Shown: positions 8,666 through 18,583 of the stretch, one piece after another
Numbering within the stretch: the first letter of the stretch is position 1
How the letters are laid out: every line of letters starts with the position of its first letter
Origin: UBA3006 sp031401235
GTDB taxonomy: Bacteria; Actinomycetota; Acidimicrobiia; Acidimicrobiales; Ilumatobacteraceae
NCBI GenBank assembly: GCA_031401235.1
Contig: JANNRJ010000013.1
Span: 1 to 49,936 of the forward strand
Length of the DNA: 49,936 nt
Direction: 5' to 3'
Made by a program: the position numbers and the translations under genes
Notes under the pieces: generated by a model
The model's input: only the letters and a program-made list of their open reading frames with translations
Told to the model about the DNA's origin: nothing
The model's database searches: none

Positions 8666-11503
8666 TTATAAAACCACATTCACTAGCCGCTTGGGCACGA
8701 TCACGACATTTTTCGGTTTTGAGCCGGCCAAGGCTTGAAGAACTTTCGGCTCGGCAAGTGCCAAGTTGCGTAATTCGTCGTCGGTGACATTTAGAGACAC
8801 CGTTAAACGAGCACGAACCTTGCCATTGACCTGTACAGGAATTTCGATCGTGTCGCGCACGAGCATGGCTTGATCTATGTGAGGAAACGGTTGATAGGTG
8901 ATCGATTCGATATGACCAAGTCGCGACCAAAGTTCTTCGGCCATGTGCGGACACAGCGGTGACAACATTTGTACGAGACTGATCGCTACTTCGCGGGGAG
9001 TCGAACCGTGGGCATTGACATGTTGGGTGAGCGCATTATTCAACTCAATTAGTTTGGCAATCGCGGTGTTGAACCGAAGGTGCTCCATGTCGGCACCGAC
9101 TCCTTGAATAGTTCGATGGAGTTCGCGACGTAATTCAACCGGTGTACCCGTGTCACTGACATGCAGTTCGTTTGAGTTTTCATCCACAAGGTTGCGCCAC
9201 ACTCGTTGCAAGAATCTTTGCATCCCCACGACATCTCGCGTGTTCCATGGTCGGCTCGCCTCAAGTGGACCGGTTGACATCTCATAGAGCCGAAACGTGT
9301 CGGCACCGAATTCGTCGTACATCTCGTCAGGAGCGATGCCGTTTTTCAAACTCTTGCCCATTCGCCCGTACTCGCGGGTCACAGGTTCGTCGTTGTAGCT
9401 GAATTTCTCACCGACTTGAATGACGTCTATTGCGGGGACGGTTTGGCCACGAGCATCACGAAACGCGTAAGCCATGACGTAGCCCTGATTGAACAGTCGA
9501 TGGAATGGTTCTTCGCTACTCACATGCCCGAGATCAAAGAGCACCTTGTGCCAAAAGCGGCTGTAGAGAAGGTGCAACACCGCGTGTTCGACACCTCCAA
9601 CATAGAGATCAACCCCGCCTGTATCGCCAGGGGTTTGCGGACCCATCCAGTAACGCTCAACTTCTGGATCGACAAATCGCTCCGTGTTTGTCGGGTCGAG
9701 ATAACGCAATTCGTACCAACATGAGCCGGCCCACTGAGGCATCACGTTTACTTCACGCCGGTATGACCGAATTCCGTCTCCTAGATCGAGCGATACATTC
9801 GCCCATTCGCTGGCCCTAGCAAGTGGAGGTATTGGGGCAGAGACATTGTCGTTTGGCTCGAGTGCTTGCGGTTTGAAATCGGCAAGTTCGGGCAGGGTCA
9901 CCGGTAGAGCACTCGCCGGAAGCGCGACAGGTTGATTGTCGTCGTCATAAACAATCGGAAATGGTTCACCCCAATAGCGCTGACGGGAAAACAACCAGTC
10001 ACGCAACTTGTAGGTAATGGCCGCTTGGCCCAAGTCATGTTCTTCCAGCCACAAGTTTGTGACCAAAATTGCTTCTGCCATCGTGCGGTCACCATTTAAC
10101 ATCAGCGATTCGTTATCTGAGTTGATATATGTTCCCTCGCCGATGAAGGCACTGGGCCATGAATCGCAATTGGCAGATTCGGCAACTCCGTGGCTTTCAA
10201 ACCACTCGGTGCTTGGCAATTGGGTTGCGATAATCGGCAAATCGTATTTTCGGGCGAAGTCAAAGTCGCGCTGATCGCCTGAAGGCACCGCCATGATTGC
10301 GCCAGTTCCATATCCCATCAACACGTAGTCGGCAATCCAGATTGGAATCTGCGAACCGGTAACTGGGTTTGTCGCATGAGTGCCACTAAATACACCAGTT
10401 TTGGGCCGAGAATCATCTTGTCGGTCAATGTCTTTAATTGACGCCGCGCTTACACAGTATTCGTCTACTGCTCGCTTTTGATCGGCGCTTGTGAGGGCAG
10501 CAACAAGTGGATGTTCGGGCGACAGCACCATAAATGTTGCACCAAAAAGTGTGTCGGGGCGAGTGGTAAACACTTCGATTGGTCCGGCATTGGAAGCGAA
10601 TCGGACCCGCGCACCTTCGCTTCGTCCAATCCAATTGCGTTGCATGATTTTGATCGGCTCAGGCCACTCCAGGCGATCCAGATCGTGCAACAATCTTTCG
10701 GCGTATGTCGTTATCCGTAACGTCCACTGGCGCATCGTGCGCTTGAACACCGGATAGTTGCCGATATCACTGCGGCCATCATTGGTAACTTCCTCGTTGG
10801 CCAAAGTTGTTCCAAGACCGGGACACCAATTGACCGGCGCTTCGGCGAGATAGGCGAGTCGAAATGTGCCGAGAAGTTCTTGTCGCTCGATCTTGTTTAA
10901 TTCATTCCATGCTTTACCCCCAGCGTCGCGCGCTCCCGTTTCAAACTCGGCCACGAGTTCACTGATCGGGCGCGCCCGATCCTGCGATTCGTCGTACCAC
11001 GAGTTGAAGATTTGTAAAAAGATCCATTGTGTCCAGCGGTAATATTCTTCATCCGTGGTGCTCACGCTTCGTCGCGCATCGTGCCCAAGACCAAGCCGGC
11101 GCAACTGGCGCCGCATAATGTTGCAGTTTGACTCGGTGTTCACGCGTGGGTGAACACCGGTGGCAATTGCATGTTGTTCGGCCGGCAAGCCAAAACTGTC
11201 GTAGCCGAATGCGTGTAATACGTTGTAGCCGGTCATGCGTTTGTAACGGGCGAACACATCGGTGGCGATATAACCGAGTGGGTGACCAACATGAAGTCCA
11301 GCACCTGAGGGATATGGAAACATATCGAGTACAAAGAGTTTCTTGCGCTCAGCGACTTTGGCCGGGTCGGCGAGCGGACCGGCGGTATTAGGTGCTTCGA
11401 AAGTCCCGTGTTCATCCCAATATTCCTGCCATTGAGTCTCAATGGAGTTGGCCATTGACGCCGTGTAGCGAAAGCGGGGAATTTTTGATCGGGGATCGGA
11501 CAT
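8666..11503 (-). CDS. leuS: Leucyl-tRNA synthetase
   Basis: Charges tRNA-Leu. At 945 residues it is full length for a bacterial-type LeuRS. The HIGH motif is HVGH in GAGLHVGHPLGY, the CP1 editing domain shows TTRPDTLFGATF and the conserved GDQRDFDFA, and the KMSKS loop is RMGKSLKNG, a variant in which Lys-1 is Arg and the middle Ser is Gly. The ATG at 11503 has no Shine-Dalgarno sequence, but a TACGAT hexamer lies 9 bases upstream, compatible with a nearly leaderless mRNA; an ATG at 11455 is an alternative start. It is divergent from rbfA. Confidence 0.97.
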   Translation of the reverse strand: MSDPRSKIPRFRYTASMANSIETQWQEYWDEHGTFEAPNTAGPLADPAKVAERKKLFVLDMFPYPSGAGLHVGHPLGYIATDVFARYKRMTGYNVLHAFGYDSFGLPAEQHAIATGVHPRVNTESNCNIMRRQLRRLGLGHDARRSVSTTDEEYYRWTQWIFLQIFNSWYDESQDRARPISELVAEFETGARDAGGKAWNELNKIERQELLGTFRLAYLAEAPVNWCPGLGTTLANEEVTNDGRSDIGNYPVFKRTMRQWTLRITTYAERLLHDLDRLEWPEPIKIMQRNWIGRSEGARVRFASNAGPIEVFTTRPDTLFGATFMVLSPEHPLVAALTSADQKRAVDEYCVSAASIKDIDRQDDSRPKTGVFSGTHATNPVTGSQIPIWIADYVLMGYGTGAIMAVPSGDQRDFDFARKYDLPIIATQLPSTEWFESHGVAESANCDSWPSAFIGEGTYINSDNESLMLNGDRTMAEAILVTNLWLEEHDLGQAAITYKLRDWLFSRQRYWGEPFPIVYDDDNQPVALPASALPVTLPELADFKPQALEPNDNVSAPIPPLARASEWANVSLDLGDGIRSYRREVNVMPQWAGSCWYELRYLDPTNTERFVDPEVERYWMGPQTPGDTGGVDLYVGGVEHAVLHLLYSRFWHKVLFDLGHVSSEEPFHRLFNQGYVMAYAFRDARGQTVPAIDVIQVGEKFSYNDEPVTREYGRMGKSLKNGIAPDEMYDEFGADTFRLYEMSTGPLEASRPWNTRDVVGMQRFLQRVWRNLVDENSNELHVSDTGTPVELRRELHRTIQGVGADMEHLRFNTAIAKLIELNNALTQHVNAHGSTPREVAISLVQMLSPLCPHMAEELWSRLGHIESITYQPFPHIDQAMLVRDTIEIPVQVNGKVRARLTVSLNVTDDELRNLALAEPKVLQALAGSKPKNVVIVPKRLVNVVL

Positions 11504-11591
11504 AACATAACTATCGTAGATGACTCACCCAGCCGTACTTCGGTTGATTGATTCGACGTTGATTAAATACGACATAGACAGGAAAAGCAAA

Positions 11592-12011
11592 ATGCCACGA
11601 CAACAACGCCGCACCACAGGGAAAGCCAGCAACACTCGCAAACACAGTTACCCTCGTGCGGCTCGGATTAGTGAAACCGTGCGCGAGGTGATTGCCGACG
11701 AACTCGTACGTATCGACGACGACCGATTGACCTTGGTGACCATCACTTCCGTGGACGTGGACGCGGAAATGAATCGGGGAATTGTCTACTACGACTCCCT
11801 CGACGGCGTCGAAGGCGATGAGCAAATTCTCCGGGTATTAGGTGGGCATCGTAAGCGTCTGCAATCAGCGATTGCCACGCAAGTTCATGCTCGACGTACG
11901 CCAATCCTTGAATTTCGTCCAGACGAAGCGATCAGGGCCGCCGAGCGGATCGATGAGGTGTTGCGCAACGACCCAATGCGGACTCGCAATCACGACGATA
12001 AACCCGAATAA
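11592..12011 (+). CDS. rbfA: 30S ribosome-binding factor A
   Basis: RbfA helps 16S rRNA 5' end processing and late 30S assembly. The 139-residue protein has the family core: YPRAARISETVREVIADELVRI, VDVDAEMNRGIVYYDSL, and the LRVLGGHRKRLQSAIA helix followed by PILEFRPDEAI. I use the ATG at 11592, which has a Shine-Dalgarno match (AGGA) 8 bases upstream. The frame is open to an ATG at 11520, but those 24 extra residues have no family similarity. It is followed after 5 bases by truB, the usual partner in ribosome and tRNA maturation operons. Confidence 0.93.
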   Translation: MPRQQRRTTGKASNTRKHSYPRAARISETVREVIADELVRIDDDRLTLVTITSVDVDAEMNRGIVYYDSLDGVEGDEQILRVLGGHRKRLQSAIATQVHARRTPILEFRPDEAIRAAERIDEVLRNDPMRTRNHDDKPE

Positions 12012-12016
12012 TTCGC

Positions 12017-12892
12017 GTGGCAAAACGCCGACCGCCCAAGATTCATGGTCTTGCAATTGTTGATAAACCCGCAGGAGTTACCAGTCACGATGTAGTGAAT
12101 CAACTACGCGCTCATCTTGGTGAACGTCGAATTGGTCACGCCGGTACGTTGGATCCTGATGCGACAGGAGTATTGCTCGTCGGCGTCGGGTATGCGACTC
12201 GCCTTCTTCAATTTTTAGGTGGCCTTGACAAGACCTACACGGGTGAAATCGTGCTTGGCACCGAAACGAACACGCTCGATTCATCCGGAACTGTTACCGC
12301 AACCCATGACATGGGCACCGTGACCTTGCAGCAGGCGCGCGATGCTGGGCAACAACTCACCGGTGAAATTATGCAAGTTCCGCCCATGGTTTCGGCACTC
12401 AAAATTGGCGGCAAACGCCTCCACGAACTTGCTCGCCAGGGTATTGAAGTTGAGCGAAATGCGCGCCCGGTGACGGTGTTTGAATTTGAGATCTTGGAGG
12501 CCACTGAAACGGGAATATTGGGATTTAAAGTTCGTTGTTCTGCCGGCACATATGTACGAACACTTGCCGCTGACCTTGGCCATTTATTGGGGGGAGGTGC
12601 CCACCTGCGGAAATTGCGACGAGTGGCGGTTGGCGGATTTGATGAATCTCAAGCGCGTCCGCCACATGAAGTTCAGTTACTGCCAGCAGTTAACGCCGTT
12701 CGAGATCTGACTCAGGTGATCGTCGATAATGAAACTGCGGCGATGATCCTTCACGGTCGAGTACTTGAACCATGGAGTGGGCGTCCGCCGTGGGCGATTT
12801 TGGATAGGAACGGCGCGCTACTCGCAGTTTATGAACCATTCGGTGACGGCCAAGCGAAGCCCGTGGTGGTTTTGGCTGAAGCGATAGCGTGA
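12017..12892 (+). CDS. truB: tRNA pseudouridine(55) synthase TruB
   Basis: Isomerises U55 in the T loop of tRNAs. The 291-residue protein has the catalytic motif GHAGTLDPDATGVLLV with Asp46, the N-terminal KPAGVTSHDVV, the substrate-contact TYTGEIVLG, and the RCSAGTYVRTLAADLG stretch. The C-terminal part corresponds to a PUA-like extension. The GTG start at 12017 is 5 bases after rbfA, and the stop overlaps ribF (GTGA), so rbfA-truB-ribF is a tight operon. Confidence 0.96.
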   Translation: MAKRRPPKIHGLAIVDKPAGVTSHDVVNQLRAHLGERRIGHAGTLDPDATGVLLVGVGYATRLLQFLGGLDKTYTGEIVLGTETNTLDSSGTVTATHDMGTVTLQQARDAGQQLTGEIMQVPPMVSALKIGGKRLHELARQGIEVERNARPVTVFEFEILEATETGILGFKVRCSAGTYVRTLAADLGHLLGGGAHLRKLRRVAVGGFDESQARPPHEVQLLPAVNAVRDLTQVIVDNETAAMILHGRVLEPWSGRPPWAILDRNGALLAVYEPFGDGQAKPVVVLAEAIA

Positions 12893-13860
12893 CCCGAATG
12901 CGAATACTTCGGGAGCTACCAAATTCGCAGAACGAATTAAACAAACACACTCGCTCAGTCGTAACTATCGGCGCATACGACGGAGTGCATCTTGGTCATC
13001 AGGCGGTAATTAGTCAGGTTCGCGACAGGGCGCGCGATCTTGATTGTGACAGCGTGGTGGTCACGTTTGACAAACATCCGGCCGCCGTGGTCCGTCCGGA
13101 ATCGGCACCAAAATTGCTTACTGATATTGAGCAGAAACTCGAACTACTTGCAGCCACTGGGGTTGACGCCACATTTATTGTCGCATTTACCGAGGAACAA
13201 GCACACGAAGATCCGGCTGATTTTGTTCGGCGCGTTCTTGTACGGGGGCTCGGGGCACGATTAGTGGTAGTCGGTGAAGACTTTCACTTCGGCTACCAGC
13301 GCATGGGCAACGTGGCGATGCTTGGTGAACTCGGACGAAAATATGATTTTGAAGTTGCGCCGATACGACTTTTACCAAGACGGGATGAAATTAACGAACC
13401 AGTAAGTTCGACGGCTATTCGCCGGGCCCTTGCCGACGGTCAAGTTGAAATTGCAACTCAAATGCTTGGACGACCTTTTGAAACTCGTGGTGTGGTGGTT
13501 GAAGGCGATAAAAGGGGCGGTCAGATTGGGTTTCCCACCGCCAACATTGAAGTGCCAAGTGAAATGATCCTGCCTGTAGATGGCGTGTATGCCGGGCACT
13601 GCTTGCGTTCGGATGGATCAAAATACCAATGTGCGATAAACCTTGGGCGTCGGCCAACTTTTTTTGAACATGCCGATCACTCAATACTTGAAGCTCACCT
13701 GATTGATTTTGCGGGCAATCTCTATGGTGAAAAGTTGCGGGTGACATTCGAGCAATTTTTGCGCAGCGAGCGCAAGTTTGAAAACCTAGATGCACTTACG
13801 ACCCAACTTGGTTTTGACATTGCCCAAGCTCGCAAGCTTGGTGTTACCGGCGCGGCTTAA
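12889..13860 (+). CDS. ribF: Bifunctional riboflavin kinase / FAD synthetase
   Basis: Converts riboflavin to FMN and then FAD. The N-terminal adenylyltransferase module shows TIGAYDGVHLGHQAVI (HxGH type), GEDFHFGYQRMGN and SSTAIRRALADG. The C-terminal kinase module shows GQIGFPTANIEVP, the PTAN signature, then GVYAG and the RxTFE-like RPTFFEHADHSILEAHLID. The length of 323 residues is normal. The GTG start overlaps the truB stop. The TAA stop shares the TTAA palindrome with the stop of the convergent membrane protein gene. In many relatives rpsO follows directly; here it lies about 7.6 kb away. Confidence 0.96.
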   Translation: MTRMRILRELPNSQNELNKHTRSVVTIGAYDGVHLGHQAVISQVRDRARDLDCDSVVVTFDKHPAAVVRPESAPKLLTDIEQKLELLAATGVDATFIVAFTEEQAHEDPADFVRRVLVRGLGARLVVVGEDFHFGYQRMGNVAMLGELGRKYDFEVAPIRLLPRRDEINEPVSSTAIRRALADGQVEIATQMLGRPFETRGVVVEGDKRGGQIGFPTANIEVPSEMILPVDGVYAGHCLRSDGSKYQCAINLGRRPTFFEHADHSILEAHLIDFAGNLYGEKLRVTFEQFLRSERKFENLDALTTQLGFDIAQARKLGVTGAA

Positions 13861-15965
13861 CTCCCGCAGGATTTTTCAAACCCTTCTAGTTCCCGCGTCC
13901 CTCGTCCGTTCTCGCGTTCCAGGTCGATGAACAGCCGGTTAATTGCGTCGGCAATCTCAGACTTATCTAGCACCGAGATTGTCCTCGTCTTGCAGTTTCG
14001 TTCGGTCCTCGTGATCTCGATTTTTGTTTCACGCTTGTGCACCCATTGTCCGCCATCGCACTCTTCCCAAGTTCGACACGTTGCGGTATGAATTCGGCGG
14101 GTGAAAGTCAACTGATACTCGCCAAGTTTGCCAAAACGATCGATGAAAATATCTCCGGTCTGTTTCAATCCCTTCAGGGTTGCCTCGGTGAGTTTGTCCC
14201 AATAAGTGAGGAAATCTGGAATATCGGCGATCCCGGTTGCGTCGATGGTATCAAGAGCTCCTTCGACGATCGTTCCATCGATAACCGTATGAATTGCTTT
14301 CCCCGCTTTGAAGGCCTGGCGAAAAAAATCCATGAATTCGACGAACTCCGAGAGTGGAACCGAGAGAGCATTGGGGTAGACGGCATCCAAACCAATAACC
14401 GCGCGGTTGATTTCATTCACAGTGATCTCTCGGGTTCGTAAAAGTTCGCTGTCGGGTTTCACTTCGCCTTGCGTGCAGGGGCGCTCCCGAGTTTGCGTTG
14501 ACGAGCCGGCTCCGGTGACTATCGGTGGACCCGTTGGTGCCGACCCACCAGAAGTTCGTGGCGGTGGCGGAGTGGCGGCGGCGTGAATGTGGAGACATGC
14601 GTCGAGCGATGCTTTGGCATCATCACATTCACGATGAGCGCGATACACGGCATCTGCTGCGGATTGCTTCTGCGCAGAACCACCTACCGCGTCGAAGGCG
14701 CGCTGGGCCGCTTCGGCGGCAAGCCGTGCCGCTGCTGAAGCCGTTTGGGCGGCAGCGATTCGTGCGCCTTGCTGTCTATCCGTATATACGGTTTGTTTAT
14801 TTGCGTCCTCATACGACGATGCATCTTTTTCAGCGGCTTTAGCGGCTTGTTGTTTCGCCGTCGCGTCGCGCTGTGTCGTGTCGACATTTCGCTCCAACTC
14901 TTCAATTTCTTTTAACCGTTCGTCGGCAGCTTCCCGATCTCGTTCGGCTGCAGCCATGCGTGTCTTTTCTTTGGCACAAGGATCGGTATCGGCTAACGGT
15001 CCAGCAATAACAGGTCCTCCCGCAAGGCGCGGTCCGCCGAAAAATAGGGCTAGTGCGCCGATTAGCAAAGCGACGCCGAGCAAGACAAGTGGAATATTGC
15101 GACTATTCCCAGACCCAGTCGCAGGAACTGCCGTTGTCGTCGGAGTCTCGGTCGTCGTGGTACTTGGTGGTGCAACTGTCATGATCAGCGGCGCCGACAA
15201 TTGCATCGTGAAGTCGTACACCTCATTACAGCCTTCGGCTGTATAAAAGTGCTGACCAGTTGCCATCATTCCATCTATATTCCCGCTATAACCTTGACCC
15301 TCGGCCGCGGTTGTAAAGTCACCCGTTGGTTCAATTGTCCCGTTTGTGATGTGGTTGTCCGAAAGCTGGGTAAGTGAGAGGCCGGCAGAAGTTATTTCAA
15401 ATAAATAGTTATCGGTGAATTGAGTCGCGAAACTACATGGACCACTCACTTTCGTGAACGAAGCAGTTGCGGTTGCAGATGTCGGTGTAATAACTGCCGA
15501 AGTAGTCGCCAAAGTTGTGGAAGATCCTGGCGCCACGGTCGTCGGCACACTAGTGGCCACACTCGTCGTCGCTTTGCCGTCGGTACGTAGACCCAATGAC
15601 AACAGAATTATTCCGAAGATTCCCAGCCCTGCGGCAAAGAGCCGCATCATGTTTCCTGGCTTTTTGAGCAATTCGCGCGCCACATCGGTGTTGATATATC
15701 GGCGAACACTTTCGTCCAAGACCGGTTTGGCGGTCATCGGGTTTCGCCCGATATCGGGGAGTTGATTTTCCCGAAGATATGCGTCACGATGGATTTGGGC
15801 GTAAACTTTTTGATCCTCCACTGACTCCTGTTTGGTGATCTTGGCGATGTCCTCCGGAGTCAAACCACCTGGGGTTGCACTCGCCCTATTTTCGATCCCG
15901 CGCTGAATTCGGGCGTGTTCCTGCGCGATCTCCTCTGGAGTACGCGAATTACGCTCGTCACCCAT
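13857..15965 (-). CDS. Unrecognised two-span membrane protein with coiled coil and Cys-rich end
   Basis: I do not recognise a family. The 702-residue protein starts at the ATG at 15965, which has a GGGAGG Shine-Dalgarno sequence 8 bases upstream (a GTG at 15974 is weaker). Layout by residue: about 105 polar residues; membrane segment near 108-126; Thr/Ser/Val-rich linker; a region with two Cys near 177 and 246; a second Thr/Pro-rich linker ending in VPATG; membrane segment near 290-310; an Ala/Lys/Glu-rich coiled coil near 330-435; a Pro/Gly-rich spacer; and a C-terminal domain with several Cys, including CRTWEEC. Positive charges suggest N-in, loop-out, C-in. Its end overlaps that of ribF. 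Confidence 0.8.
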   Translation of the reverse strand: MGDERNSRTPEEIAQEHARIQRGIENRASATPGGLTPEDIAKITKQESVEDQKVYAQIHRDAYLRENQLPDIGRNPMTAKPVLDESVRRYINTDVARELLKKPGNMMRLFAAGLGIFGIILLSLGLRTDGKATTSVATSVPTTVAPGSSTTLATTSAVITPTSATATASFTKVSGPCSFATQFTDNYLFEITSAGLSLTQLSDNHITNGTIEPTGDFTTAAEGQGYSGNIDGMMATGQHFYTAEGCNEVYDFTMQLSAPLIMTVAPPSTTTTETPTTTAVPATGSGNSRNIPLVLLGVALLIGALALFFGGPRLAGGPVIAGPLADTDPCAKEKTRMAAAERDREAADERLKEIEELERNVDTTQRDATAKQQAAKAAEKDASSYEDANKQTVYTDRQQGARIAAAQTASAAARLAAEAAQRAFDAVGGSAQKQSAADAVYRAHRECDDAKASLDACLHIHAAATPPPPRTSGGSAPTGPPIVTGAGSSTQTRERPCTQGEVKPDSELLRTREITVNEINRAVIGLDAVYPNALSVPLSEFVEFMDFFRQAFKAGKAIHTVIDGTIVEGALDTIDATGIADIPDFLTYWDKLTEATLKGLKQTGDIFIDRFGKLGEYQLTFTRRIHTATCRTWEECDGGQWVHKRETKIEITRTERNCKTRTISVLDKSEIADAINRLFIDLERENGRGTRELEGFEKSCGS

Positions 15966-16053
15966 GATCCCCACCTCCCACGGTAAGCACCCCCGTGATC
16001 GGAAAGATATCAGGGATATTTAGTACGGAAATACATAGCCAACAAAACGACCA

Positions 16054-18432
16054 CTAATTAACCACCGCGCCCGCTCTCGCATCGGCGTAAAGCGTGGTCC
16101 GTTGCCGCAAGGTGCGACCCAGTGGGGTCACGATTGCCCCAAATGACTCTTCCGTCATTTCTTGACCATGACTGGCACCGGCCGATCGTGAAATATTTTC
16201 GTTCATTAGCGTGCCACCGAGGTCGTTGCATCCGGCTTGCAACAACTGAGCCGCACCATGATGTCCGATCTTGGTCCACGACACTTGAATGTTGTCGATG
16301 AGCCCGTGGTAAGCGATACGCGCGATTGCATGCATCAACATAGTTTCGCGAAATGTGGGGCCGCGACGCGCCTTTCTCTGAAGATAAATCGGCGAGGCCA
16401 TGTGCACGAAGGGCAAGCCGACAAATTCAGTGAAACCACCTGTCTCTTTTTGTAGGTTGCGCGTGCGAACAATGTGTTTCGCCCATGACTGGGGATGTTC
16501 CACCGAGCCGAACATGATCGTGATATTGGAGCGCAAACCAACGCTGTGAGCCACGCGATGACATTCCAGCCATTCTTCGGTGTTGATCTTGTCTGGGCAC
16601 AAGATTGCCCGTACATCGTCATCAAGTATTTCGGCCGCGGTACCAGGCAGAGATGCAAGTCCTGCTTCCCGCAATCGAATGAGATATGACTCAAGAGGTT
16701 CGCCAAGTCGGCGCGCACCTTCTGTTACTTCGAGTGCCGTAAAGCCGTGAATGTGCATATCGGGAACGACATCTTTTACCGCCTGTGCGACGTGGATGTA
16801 ATAGTCGCCGTCGAAGTTGGGATGAATGCCGCCCTGCAAAGTGACTTCAGTCGCGCCAAGATCCCACGCTTCTTTGGCGCGATCGGCAATGTCGTCCAAA
16901 GTGAGTAAATAAGGTGTGCCTCGCAAGTTGAGGCTGAGCGGACCCTTAGAAAATCCACAGAACTTGCACTTGAATGTACAAACGTTGGTGTAATTGATAT
17001 TGCGGTTGTGCACCCAAGTCACTGTGTCGCCAACAACCTGTTGGCACAACTGGTCGGCATATCGAGCAACGGCTACGACTTCTGGTCCGCGTGCTCGAAA
17101 GAGGGCAACAATTTCGTCGGCGCCAAGTTCTTGGCCGAGTTGATGACCGCGAATAATCTCGCTAACACGATTCCCAGTTCGTAGTCGGGAGGTCGTACTA
17201 GTGAAGTCTGAATTTATTAACACGGGTGGCGATTGTGTAGCCCCGGAATACCACTGCGTTGAGCGGTGCCCGACGAGTACAACTTCGGCGCCATCGTGCA
17301 CAACATCGGCCGCCGTCACCTTTTCCGGCCACATCTGACCCGGATCGTCTCGACCCAAGCCTTCGGCATCGGCGCGATCCATCACCGCAAAGTGCAGCGA
17401 TTTATCAAGCCAAATGTCGGGAGAGTTCACAAACTCTGGATAAATGGTGAGTCTCGGAGCAAGCACCATGCCGCGATCTTCGGTAACGCGGCGCAGGCTG
17501 TCGAGTGCTGGCCACGGCCGCTCGGGATTCACATGGTCGGCAGTCACTGGCGATACGCCGCCCCAATCGTCGATACCGGCATCAAGCAAAACACCGAAGT
17601 CGTCGCTCAAATTTGGTGGGGCTTGGAGGTGAATCTCTGGCGGCAAGATCAGTCGAGCCGTCGCGATTGTCCACAGGTATTCGTCCTGAGGGCACGGTGC
17701 AGCGTGTTGCATGAGCGTAAGTGGCTTGGGCAAAAAGTTTTGCACAATTACTTCTTGCACATGTCCAAACTCAGCGTGCGAGGTTGCAATGGCCTCGAGT
17801 GCGTCGATGCGATCTTGGCGTGTCTCACCGATGCCGACCAAGATCCCCGTTGTAAACGGGATGTGTAATTCGCCGGCAAAACGAAGCGTGTCAAGGCGGC
17901 GCTGGGGTTCCTTGTCGGGGGCACCCCGATGACAAGCCAAGTCATCTCGCAGTGACTCGATCATCATGCCCTGCGACGGCGAGACCGGTCGCAACATGGC
18001 CAGCTCGTCTGGGTATAACGCACCAGCATTGGCATGGGGGAGCAAACCTGTCTCCTTCAGAACGAGTAGCGCCATGTCGTGCAGGTAATGAATTGTGCTG
18101 TCATATCCATGTTCACTGAGCCATTGACGGGCAACTTCGTAACGTAACTCGGGTCGTTCACCAAGTGTGAACAATGCCTCGTGGCAGCCGACTTTGGTTC
18201 CGGCCGAAGCAATCGCCAATACCTGCTCCGACGAGAGATAGGGGTGTTCTAGTCGCGCCGGTGGTTGGGCAAAAGTGCAATAGCCACATTTGTCGCGACA
18301 CAACATGGTGAGGGGAATAAACACCTTCGGCGAGTACGTGATTCGACTTCCATGAGTACGGTCACGCTTTAGCCGTGCGTCGTTCATCAGCACTTCTAGT
18401 GACGAAGTAAGTACATGCTGGCGTATTGACAA
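16054..18432 (-). CDS. fbiC: FO synthase (CofG/CofH fusion), F420 biosynthesis
   Basis: Makes 7,8-didemethyl-8-hydroxy-5-deazariboflavin (FO), the F420 chromophore, from a ribityl pyrimidine and tyrosine. It carries two radical-SAM modules in one chain, as in actinobacterial FbiC: the CofG-like first cluster CRDKCGYC near residue 43 and the CofH-like second cluster CTFKCKFC near residue 487. I choose the TTG at 18432 because a strong GGAGGG lies 5 bases upstream at 18438-18443; the frame also opens to a TTG at 18486. The protein would be 792 residues. The pathway fits with the LLM oxidoreductase at 7863. The other F420 genes (fbiA, fbiB, fbiD) are not in the window. Confidence 0.96.
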   Translation of the reverse strand: MSIRQHVLTSSLEVLMNDARLKRDRTHGSRITYSPKVFIPLTMLCRDKCGYCTFAQPPARLEHPYLSSEQVLAIASAGTKVGCHEALFTLGERPELRYEVARQWLSEHGYDSTIHYLHDMALLVLKETGLLPHANAGALYPDELAMLRPVSPSQGMMIESLRDDLACHRGAPDKEPQRRLDTLRFAGELHIPFTTGILVGIGETRQDRIDALEAIATSHAEFGHVQEVIVQNFLPKPLTLMQHAAPCPQDEYLWTIATARLILPPEIHLQAPPNLSDDFGVLLDAGIDDWGGVSPVTADHVNPERPWPALDSLRRVTEDRGMVLAPRLTIYPEFVNSPDIWLDKSLHFAVMDRADAEGLGRDDPGQMWPEKVTAADVVHDGAEVVLVGHRSTQWYSGATQSPPVLINSDFTSTTSRLRTGNRVSEIIRGHQLGQELGADEIVALFRARGPEVVAVARYADQLCQQVVGDTVTWVHNRNINYTNVCTFKCKFCGFSKGPLSLNLRGTPYLLTLDDIADRAKEAWDLGATEVTLQGGIHPNFDGDYYIHVAQAVKDVVPDMHIHGFTALEVTEGARRLGEPLESYLIRLREAGLASLPGTAAEILDDDVRAILCPDKINTEEWLECHRVAHSVGLRSNITIMFGSVEHPQSWAKHIVRTRNLQKETGGFTEFVGLPFVHMASPIYLQRKARRGPTFRETMLMHAIARIAYHGLIDNIQVSWTKIGHHGAAQLLQAGCNDLGGTLMNENISRSAGASHGQEMTEESFGAIVTPLGRTLRQRTTLYADARAGAVVN

Positions 18433-18530
18433 CGTGACCCTCCAAGGGTTTCGACGTAAATCTGCTTGCCAGCGCTCGACCAACAAGGATCACCATGAAG
18501 AAGTGACAGGATAAGTGATCTTGTTGTAAA

Positions 18531-18573
18531 TGTCGTGCACTACGTACCGTAGCGTCTTTCGCACCACACGACA
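18531..18573. repeat. Nested inverted repeat between HNH gene and fbiC
   Basis: Outer arms TGTCGTG (18531-18537) and CACGACA (18567-18573) are perfect 7-bp complements; inside lies CTACG-tac-CGTAG near 18540-18552. It sits just after the stop of the HNH gene and about 100 bases before the fbiC start. It could be a terminator hairpin or a regulatory site; it has no long T run. Confidence 0.45.
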
Positions 18574-18583
18574 CTGTTCGGAG

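Noticed and set aside
11504..11591. T-box leader for leuS
   Set aside because: The divergent space is under 90 bases and has no room or visible motif for a T-box; the hexamer near the ATG suggests a short or absent leader.
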